NCBI RefSeq assembly: GCF_007678455.1
Contig: NZ_VEEP01000008.1
Span: 207,413-271,412, forward strand
Length of the DNA: 64,000 bases
From: Cytobacillus oceanisediminis 2691
GTDB lineage: Bacteria > Bacillota > Bacilli > Bacillales > Cytobacillaceae
Reading direction: 5' to 3'
Below are positions 55,998 through 64,000 of this stretch, one piece after another. Within the stretch, counting starts at the first letter, position 1, and each line of letters begins with the position of its first letter. The notes under the pieces are model-generated. The model had not been told where the DNA came from and ran no database searches. It saw only the letters and a list, made by a program, of their open reading frames with translations. The position numbers and the translations under genes were made by a program.

Positions 55998-56213
55998 GTG
56001 AATGAGGAAATAAAAATCGATACCGAATACATTACGCTTGGCCAGTTCCTTAAATTAGCCGATGTGATCCAATCCGGCGGAATGGCAAAGTGGTTTTTAA
56101 GTGAACACGATGTTTTTATCAATGGTGAACAAGATCAGCGAAGAGGAAGAAAGCTTCGTTCCGGAGACCAGGTTGCAATACCTGGATTTGGCGAGTTCGT
56201 CATAATGCAATAA
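55998..56213 (+). CDS. yaaA: S4-domain RNA-binding protein YaaA
   Basis: The 71-residue S4-like protein has [41 protein letters not shown]. It binds RNA, probably in ribosome assembly or repair, and always lies between dnaN and recF. GTG 55998 after AAGGGTGA gives the normal length; GTG 55989 is open too. Confidence 0.94.
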   Translation: MNEEIKIDTEYITLGQFLKLADVIQSGGMAKWFLSEHDVFINGEQDQRRGRKLRSGDQVAIPGFGEFVIMQ

Positions 56214-56232
56214 TCCAGAGGATGAACTGTTC

Positions 56233-57351
56233 ATGTATATAGAGGAACTGCAATTAAGGAATTACCGCAATTACCAGGGGCTCGAGGCGACATTTGAAAA
56301 TAAGGTGAATGTCATCCTTGGCGAAAATGCCCAGGGGAAAACAAATGTCATGGAATCCATCTATGTGCTTGCAATGGCAAAATCACATCGGACCTCAAAT
56401 GATAAAGATTTGATTCGCTGGGACGAGGAATATGCTAAAATAGAGGGACGGATTAAAAAAACAAACGGATCGCTGCCCATGCAGCTTGTCATTTCCAAAA
56501 AAGGCAAAAAGGCAAAAGTCAACCATCTGGAGCAGCGCAAGCTAAGCCAGTATGTTGGCAACATGAATGTCGTCATGTTTGCACCAGAGGACCTGAACCT
56601 TGTAAAAGGTAGCCCTCAGGTAAGAAGACGATTTGTCGATATGGAAATAGGACAGGTATCGGCAGTCTATTTGCATGACATCAGCCAGTACAATAAAATC
56701 CTCCAGCAGCGGAATCATTATCTCAAGCAGCTGCAGATCAAAAAAGCGACAGACCAGACGATGCTTGATATCCTGACTGAACAATTTATCCAGGCGGCCG
56801 CGAGGATCATTCTTAAGCGGTTTGAGTTCCTGAATTTGCTCGAACAATGGGCATTGCCCATCCATCAGGGAATTTCAAGAGGGCTGGAAGACCTGAAAAT
56901 CATCTATAAACCCTCTGCAGAGGTATCAGAAGGTGATGATTTGTCGAAAATGATAGCAGTGTATGAAGAAAAATTTGCTAAAATAAAGACAAGAGAGATT
57001 GACCGGGGAACGACGATGTTCGGTCCGCACCGGGACGATCTGCAATTTTTCGTCAACGGCCGGGATGTCCAGACTTTCGGATCCCAGGGACAGCAGCGGA
57101 CGACTGCGCTTTCGGTGAAACTGGCTGAAATCGAATTGATCAATGCGGAGATCGGTGAGTATCCAATCCTCCTGCTTGATGATGTCCTGTCTGAGCTGGA
57201 TGATTATCGCCAATCCCATTTATTGAATACCATCCAGGGGAAAGTTCAAACCTTTGTCACCACCACCAGTGTGGATGGGATTGACCATCAGACATTAAGG
57301 GAAGCGGCCACATATAACGTGAAGACCGGCGAAATGTCAAGAATCCAATGA
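56233..57351 (+). CDS. recF: DNA replication and repair protein RecF
   Basis: The 372-residue SMC-like ATPase has Walker [19 protein letters not shown] (31-48), ABC signature [19 protein letters not shown] (about 281-299) and Walker [13 protein letters not shown]. It loads RecA at gaps. The start lies 19 bp after yaaA. Confidence 0.97.
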   Translation: MYIEELQLRNYRNYQGLEATFENKVNVILGENAQGKTNVMESIYVLAMAKSHRTSNDKDLIRWDEEYAKIEGRIKKTNGSLPMQLVISKKGKKAKVNHLEQRKLSQYVGNMNVVMFAPEDLNLVKGSPQVRRRFVDMEIGQVSAVYLHDISQYNKILQQRNHYLKQLQIKKATDQTMLDILTEQFIQAAARIILKRFEFLNLLEQWALPIHQGISRGLEDLKIIYKPSAEVSEGDDLSKMIAVYEEKFAKIKTREIDRGTTMFGPHRDDLQFFVNGRDVQTFGSQGQQRTTALSVKLAEIELINAEIGEYPILLLDDVLSELDDYRQSHLLNTIQGKVQTFVTTTSVDGIDHQTLREAATYNVKTGEMSRIQ

Positions 57352-57361
57352 GGTGGACACG

Positions 57362-57610
57362 ATGTATTTGCATGTTGGTGAAGAGGTCCTTGTCAGGACG
57401 AAAGATATCATAGCGATATTAGACATTGAAAGCGCCGGTGCTTCTCCTTTCATGGAGGAATTCATCGCGCGGCAGGACAGGGAGATTGTCCAGCTGGCCA
57501 AAGGGTCGGCCAAATCAATCGTCGTAACAGGCAATCATATATATTATTCCCCACTGGCATCAGGGACTTTGAAGAAACGCTCACAAAAATTATCCGTTCA
57601 GGAGTTTTAA
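57362..57610 (+). CDS. remB: Extracellular matrix regulator RemB (YaaB)
   Basis: The 82-residue DUF370-type protein starts MYLHVGEEVLVRTKDIIAI and has SIVVTGNHIYYSPLASGTLKKR. Its paralogue RemA is a DNA-binding biofilm regulator; RemB contributes in B. subtilis. GAGGTGGACACG precedes the ATG at 57362. It overlaps no neighbour and lies 160 bp before gyrB. Confidence 0.9.
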   Translation: MYLHVGEEVLVRTKDIIAILDIESAGASPFMEEFIARQDREIVQLAKGSAKSIVVTGNHIYYSPLASGTLKKRSQKLSVQEF

Positions 57611-57761
57611 TAGATCGGCTTATCCGCAAAAAATGTCGGAAAACACGATGTGTGCGGAAATGCCCACTTGAAATGATTGTAGCTGGGAAATTTTCAGTAA
57701 ATCCGCTGTTTTATTTTACAGAACCGATTTAGAAAAAAGATGAGTGAAATTGAAAGTGTAG

Positions 57762-59702
<1,941 letters not shown>

Positions 59703-59735
59703 TAAGGCTCTTTTTGAAAAGTACGATTCTTTTTC

Positions 59736-59772
59736 CAGGATAGAAGGTACGGCCTCTATCCTGATTTTTCTT
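59736..59772 (+). other. Terminator-like hairpin in the gyrB-gyrA gap
   Basis: CAGGATAG and CTATCCTG flank a partly paired 12-nt centre, followed by ATTTTTCTTG. It may partly end gyrB transcripts or mark an RNA processing site within the 212-bp gap. Confidence 0.5.
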
Positions 59773-59914
59773 GAAAAAGGCTGCATTGAACCGGGGTGCG
59801 AAGCCCCTGTCTTCTTATGGAATAATGATATGTAATTTGATTACTAGATTAGTGACTGGCATTCGCGCTAAACCTAAGCGCCTTTGCTTTTCGTCTAAAG
59901 GAGGTTTCTCTTAA

Positions 59915-62476
59915 ATGGCTGAGACACCAAACTCTCGTGTGAAAGAGATTAATATTAGCCAGGAAATGCGTTCATCCTTCCTGGATTATGCCATGAGTGT
60001 AATCGTAGCTCGTGCGCTTCCGGATGTCCGTGACGGCTTAAAGCCCGTACATAGAAGGATTCTATATGCAATGCATGATCTCGGCATGCATTCAGACAAG
60101 GCCTATAAAAAATCGGCGAGGATCGTCGGTGAAGTAATTGGTAAGTATCATCCGCATGGTGACTCTGCTGTATACGACACAATGGTCCGTATGGCGCAGG
60201 ATTTCAACTATCGCTATATGCTAGTCGATGGACATGGAAACTTTGGATCTGTCGATGGCGATGCTGCAGCGGCAATGCGTTACACAGAAGCACGTATGTC
60301 CAAAATTTCGATGGAGCTTTTGCGTGACATCAATAAAGATACAATCGACTATCAGGATAACTATGACGGTTCTGAAAGAGAGCCGATTGTCATGCCTTCA
60401 AGGTTCCCGAACCTGCTTGTCAACGGTACTTCCGGCATCGCGGTCGGCATGGCAACTAACATCCCGCCGCATCAGCTTGGCGAGGTTATTGATGGCGTAT
60501 TGGCCATCAGTAAAGATCCTGACATGACCATCATGGAATTGATGGAAATTATCACAGGGCCTGACTTCCCGACAGCAGGATTGATTTTAGGGCGCAGCGG
60601 AATCCGTAAAGCTTATGAGACTGGCCGCGGTTCGATTACCCTGCGAGCGAAGGTTGAAATCGAACAGAAATCAAATGGCAAGGAAGTCATTATCGTCAGG
60701 GAACTTCCATACCAGGTCAATAAAGCCAAGCTGATTGAGAAAATCGCTGAATTAGTCCGCGACAAGAGGCTTGACGGCATCACAGACTTACGGGATGAAT
60801 CTGACCGTAAGGGTATGAGGATTGTAATTGAAGTTCGCAAGGATGCGAATGCCAATGTCCTTTTAAATAACCTTTATAAACAAACTGCCTTGCAGACAAG
60901 CTTTGGTATCAACCTTCTTGCTTTAGTCGATGGACAGCCGAAGGTTCTTAACCTGAAGCAATGTCTGACATACTATCTTGACCACCAGGTAGTCGTCATT
61001 CGACGCCGCACGGAGTTTGAACTCAGGAAGGCAGAAGCCCGTGCCCACATTCTCGAAGGGTTGCGAATCGCACTTGATAATCTTGATGCGGTCATCAGCC
61101 TGATCAGAAGCTCACGCACGACAGATATCGCAAGAGAAGGATTGATGACACAGTTCAATCTATCCGAAAAGCAAGCACAGGCCATTCTTGATATGCGTCT
61201 GCAGAGGCTTACAGGCCTGGAACGCGAAAAGATCGAAGAAGAGTTCCAGAACCTTATGCAGCTGATCGCAGAATTGAAAGCAATTCTTGCTGACAATGAA
61301 AAGGTACTTGAAATCATCCGTGAAGAGCTTCTTGAAATCAAAGAGCGCTTCAATGATGAGCGCCGCACGGAGATTGTCTCAGGCGGTCTTGAAATGATCG
61401 AGGACGAGGATCTGATTCCTCGTGAAAATATTGTCATCACTCTTACCCATAACGGCTACGTAAAACGCCTGCCAGTATCGACATATAGGGCACAGCGCCG
61501 CGGCGGCCGCGGAATCCAGGGGATGGGTACGAATGAAGATGATTTCGTTGAACACTTAATCACGACCTCCACTCACGATACAATTCTTTTCTTTACAAAC
61601 AAAGGAAAGGTATATCGTTCGAAGGGTTACGAAATCCCTGAATTCAGCCGTACAGCGAAGGGAATTCCAATCATCAACCTATTGGAAATCGAGAAAGGTG
61701 AATGGGTTAACGCCATCATTCCTGTTTCAGAATTTGTGGATGACTGGTTCCTGTTCTTCACAACCAAAGAAGGAATTTCAAAACGTTCACCACTTTCATC
61801 ATTTGCGAATATCCGCAACAATGGACTGATTGCCCTTAACCTGCGTGAAGGCGATGAATTGATTTCCGTTCGTCTGACAGATGGAAGCAAAGAAATGATC
61901 ATCGGCACAAAAGATGGCTTACTGATCCGCTTCCCTGAAACAGATGTGCGTTCCATGGGCCGTACAGCCACTGGGGTAAAAGGAATCACCCTGTCTGAAG
62001 GTGACGAAGTTGTCGGCATGGAAGTCCTTGAAGAAAGTGCCGAAATCCTTGTTGTCACCAAGAACGGTTACGGCAAGAGGACACCTTCCGAAGAATACAG
62101 AAGGCAAGGGCGCGGCGGTAAAGGAATCAAGACATGCAATATCACCGATAAGAATGGTGACCTTGTCACGATGAAGGTTGTGACAGGTGAGGAAGACCTG
62201 ATGCTGATCACAACAGGGGGCGTGCTGATCCGAATTCCTGTAAGCTCGATTTCCATGACAGGTCGTAATACACAAGGTGTTAAACTCATCAGTCTGAACA
62301 AAGCAGAAAATGAGTATGTTGCGACAGTCGCGAAGGTCGACAAGGAAGAAGATAAGCCGGAAGAACTGGAAGAGGATGAGAATGCAGAAGCAATCGTCGA
62401 CCCAGAAGAGGTTGGCAGTGAAGAAGCAGAATCAGCCGAAACAGCAGAAACACCAAACGAATCAGAAGAAGAATAA
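59915..62476 (+). CDS. gyrA: DNA gyrase subunit A
   Basis: The 853-residue cleavage subunit has catalytic Tyr in [11 protein letters not shown] (about Y123), a normal quinolone region ([19 protein letters not shown], Ser and Asp as in sensitive strains) and the C-terminal beta-pinwheel with GyrA box [10 protein letters not shown]. The last ~45 residues form a strongly acidic tail (Glu/Asp-rich from about 809), longer than in B. subtilis GyrA. GGAGGTTTCTC precedes the ATG. Confidence 0.98.
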   Translation: MAETPNSRVKEINISQEMRSSFLDYAMSVIVARALPDVRDGLKPVHRRILYAMHDLGMHSDKAYKKSARIVGEVIGKYHPHGDSAVYDTMVRMAQDFNYRYMLVDGHGNFGSVDGDAAAAMRYTEARMSKISMELLRDINKDTIDYQDNYDGSEREPIVMPSRFPNLLVNGTSGIAVGMATNIPPHQLGEVIDGVLAISKDPDMTIMELMEIITGPDFPTAGLILGRSGIRKAYETGRGSITLRAKVEIEQKSNGKEVIIVRELPYQVNKAKLIEKIAELVRDKRLDGITDLRDESDRKGMRIVIEVRKDANANVLLNNLYKQTALQTSFGINLLALVDGQPKVLNLKQCLTYYLDHQVVVIRRRTEFELRKAEARAHILEGLRIALDNLDAVISLIRSSRTTDIAREGLMTQFNLSEKQAQAILDMRLQRLTGLEREKIEEEFQNLMQLIAELKAILADNEKVLEIIREELLEIKERFNDERRTEIVSGGLEMIEDEDLIPRENIVITLTHNGYVKRLPVSTYRAQRRGGRGIQGMGTNEDDFVEHLITTSTHDTILFFTNKGKVYRSKGYEIPEFSRTAKGIPIINLLEIEKGEWVNAIIPVSEFVDDWFLFFTTKEGISKRSPLSSFANIRNNGLIALNLREGDELISVRLTDGSKEMIIGTKDGLLIRFPETDVRSMGRTATGVKGITLSEGDEVVGMEVLEESAEILVVTKNGYGKRTPSEEYRRQGRGGKGIKTCNITDKNGDLVTMKVVTGEEDLMLITTGGVLIRIPVSSISMTGRNTQGVKLISLNKAENEYVATVAKVDKEEDKPEELEEDENAEAIVDPEEVGSEEAESAETAETPNESEEE

Positions 62477-62483
62477 ACTTTTT

Positions 62484-62512
62484 AAGAGGAACACAAAAAT
62501 GTGTTCCTCTTT
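62484..62512 (+). terminator. Terminator of gyrA
   Basis: AAGAGGAACACA and TGTGTTCCTCTT form a perfect 12-bp stem with an AAAA loop and T run. Confidence 0.9.
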
Positions 62513-62569
62513 TTTGGCAAAATAAAGTAAAATAATTGTAAGAAAATTAAAATTCCGGAGTGGATAGCC

Positions 62570-63655
62570 TTGCGCGTACTAGTAGACAACCTAAAAGAGG
62601 GCTGTATCCTTACTGAAGATGTTCTAAGTAAAACGAATAGACCCATCATGAGCAAGAAAACAGTCTTATCAGAGCAACTAATCGATATTCTGAAAGTCTT
62701 TCTGGTCAAGGAAGTAGAAGTAGAGAAAACGCTGGTGAATGGATTGCCATGCACAGCCCCTTCGACTGGAAAAGATAAGAATCTTTCATTGAATTCCGAC
62801 AGGACCGAACGTACTTTTGTTGAGTTGTTTTTACAGGCCAAACAGGAGTTCAAGAAAGAATTCATTTCCTGGCAATCAGGAATGCAGATTGATATTGCCA
62901 AACTAAGGTCGATCATTGTCCCGCTTATTGAGCAAACTGACATGAGTTCGTCGGATATATTCAACCTTCATCATTATTCTACCAAGACTGAATATCTCTA
63001 TGACCATCCATTGGCGGTAGGGGTTATCAGTGCTTTCATCGCAAAAAAATTAAATTACAGCAAAGGGGAAGTGACCCAAATTGCGCTTGCTGGATGTCTT
63101 TCTGATTGCGGCATGGCAAAAATCAGCCCGAGCATCCTCAACAAAAATACAACTTTAACGGTTGAGGAATTCGAGGAAATCAAAAATCATCCAACATTTA
63201 GCTATCAGATGGTCAGGAACAGCCCATTGCTGAAGGATGCTACGAAGATTGCCATTCTTCATCATCATGAAAGAATGGACGGAAGCGGCTATCCATTCGG
63301 CGAAAAGGCAAGCAGGATCCATCCACTTGCAAAAATCCTTGCGGTGGCCGATTCATTCCACGCAATGACCTCCGAAAGGATCTACAAACCAAAGCACTCG
63401 CCATTCAAAGTGCTGGAAATGATCAATGAGGAGTTATTCGGAGAGTTTGATATAACGGCATTGAAGGCATTAAGTTCAGCGATTATGAATTATTCCGTAG
63501 GCACCAAAATCCGTCTGTCGGATGGCCAGGCTGCAGAAATCATTTTTGTTGAGGAAAAGAATCCGGCAAGGCCGCTGGTGAAATTGCTGGAGTCGGATCA
63601 GATCCTTGCTCTGGAGAAGAACAGATACTTGCATATCGAGGAAATCATCCAATAA
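62570..63655 (+). CDS. HD-GYP domain protein with altered HD motif
   Basis: The 361-residue protein has an N-terminal ~110-residue region and a C-terminal HD-GYP domain, the fold of c-di-GMP phosphodiesterases. The GYP part is intact (HHHERMDGSGYPFG, GYP at 240-242; LAVADSFHAMTSERIYK). In the HD part the usual LHDIGK is CLSDCGMAK, with Ser178 in place of the metal-binding His. The first His (DHPLAVG) is present. Metal binding and catalysis may therefore differ. The start is TTG 62570 with GGAGTG upstream. Between gyrA and the rRNA operon B. subtilis has yaaC instead. Confidence 0.88.
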   Translation: MRVLVDNLKEGCILTEDVLSKTNRPIMSKKTVLSEQLIDILKVFLVKEVEVEKTLVNGLPCTAPSTGKDKNLSLNSDRTERTFVELFLQAKQEFKKEFISWQSGMQIDIAKLRSIIVPLIEQTDMSSSDIFNLHHYSTKTEYLYDHPLAVGVISAFIAKKLNYSKGEVTQIALAGCLSDCGMAKISPSILNKNTTLTVEEFEEIKNHPTFSYQMVRNSPLLKDATKIAILHHHERMDGSGYPFGEKASRIHPLAKILAVADSFHAMTSERIYKPKHSPFKVLEMINEELFGEFDITALKALSSAIMNYSVGTKIRLSDGQAAEIIFVEEKNPARPLVKLLESDQILALEKNRYLHIEEIIQ

Positions 63656-63656
63656 G

Positions 63657-63685
63657 AGCTGGCTGTGTATGCCAGCTTTTTTATT
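63657..63685 (+). terminator. Terminator of the HD-GYP gene
   Basis: AGCTGGC and GCCAGCT stem, TGTGTAT loop, then TTTTTTATTTT. Confidence 0.88.
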
Positions 63686-63775
63686 TTCAAAGATGCTGTG
63701 AAGATATAAAAAATATGTTGAAAAATAGCTATGAAGAGAATTATTGAACAAAAATGAGAAACTGTATAAAAGGTA

Positions 63776-63804
63776 TTGCTTTATAGTTATATGACTGATA
63801 TAAT
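63776..63804 (+). promoter_or_regulatory. rRNA operon promoter P1
   Basis: TTGCTT (63776-63781), a 17-bp spacer and TATAAT (63799-63804) lie upstream of the rRNA leader. Perfect -10, weak -35. Confidence 0.6.
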
Positions 63805-63860
63805 CTTCAAAGTCAGTAGCGAAACAACAACTTCAATTAAATAGTTTTTGAAAAAAGTTA

Positions 63861-63890
63861 TTGACTTATACAGCAAGAAAATGTTATATT
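63861..63890 (+). promoter_or_regulatory. rRNA operon promoter P2
   Basis: TTGACT (63861-63866), an 18-bp spacer and TATATT (63885-63890), ~85 bp downstream of P1, form the tandem layout usual for Bacillus rrn operons. Confidence 0.78.
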
Positions 63891-63897
63891 AATAAAG

Positions 63898-64000
63898 TCG
63901 CTTACGGGCGACGAGGTAACAAATTGCTCTTTGAAAACTAAACAAACAAGCGTCAACAAACAATAAATTATCATGCTTCTATTAATAGAAGACATGAGCC
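63898..64000 (+). other. 5' leader of an rRNA operon with boxA
   Basis: GTCGC/GCGAC hairpin (63898-63913) is followed by TGCTCTTTGAAAACT (63925-63939), the boxA-type antitermination sequence of Bacillus rRNA leaders. The 16S gene itself begins beyond the window. Confidence 0.82.

Overview
The window is a 64 kb piece of a Bacillaceae chromosome around the replication origin. Protein sequences and gene order follow Bacillus subtilis closely (rpmH-dnaA-dnaN-yaaA-recF-remB-gyrB-gyrA to the right; rnpA-spoIIIJ-jag-mnmE-mnmG-rsmG-noc-soj-spo0J and later rpsF-ssb-rpsR, rplI-dnaB, purA, walRKHIJ to the left). SpoIIIJ, Jag, Spo0J, Noc and YyaC point to an endospore former. A genus such as Mesobacillus or a relative is a guess from general character, not shown by the sequence.

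Layout. 1-13.4 kb is accessory: a partial secreted Vpr-like subtilase, a DAACS transporter, a three-gene heme-dependent N-demethylase cassette, ahpCF behind a PerR-like operator, an 18-copy 52-bp tandem array, mqo, a small-membrane-protein locus, a prolyl-4-hydroxylase-like oxygenase and an MBL hydrolase. 13.5-16.4 kb holds a YjdF-like membrane protein and an AT-rich czcD lying between two copies of the rlmH 3' end, the arrangement seen where SCC-type islands insert. 16.4-25.4 kb is the Wal cell-wall regulon core (htrC, walJIHKR, an M23 endopeptidase). 25.7-26.3 kb has tRNA-Lys, tRNA-Glu and tRNA-Phe plus two broken tRNA 5' halves carrying the same ~62-bp element. 26.6-35.8 kb is housekeeping (purA, dnaB, rplI, gdpP, yybS, rpsR-ssb-rpsF, ychF). 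A second array (about 17 copies of 53 bp, with a 318-bp higher-order repeat) fills 35.9-36.9 kb. A molybdopterin oxidoreductase, a DUF951 protein, an MscS channel, yyaC and a DUF554 protein lead into the chromosome-segregation and tRNA-modification genes and on to oriC.

oriC is bipartite: DnaA boxes at 52387-52649 upstream of dnaA, and boxes, DnaA-trios and an AT-rich unwinding region at 54245-54354 between dnaA and dnaN. Most genes left of it are on the minus strand and all genes right of it are on the plus strand, so most are co-oriented with replication. Further DnaA-box groups lie at 16397-16682 (rlmH/yyzF) and 49381-49437 (mnmE-jag). parS sites lie in walK and spo0J. The window ends in the tandem promoters and boxA leader of an rRNA operon whose 16S gene is just outside.

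The most unusual content is intergenic: two unrelated-sequence hairpin arrays of nearly equal period and copy number, three smaller periodic repeats (10, ~20 and ~21 bp), the tRNA-half/62-bp composites, the rlmH-duplication island, and a Bacillaceae-type interspersed repeat present as a copy enlarged by hairpin insertions and as an internally deleted miniature. Positions and start choices come from reading the sequence; no database search was possible.
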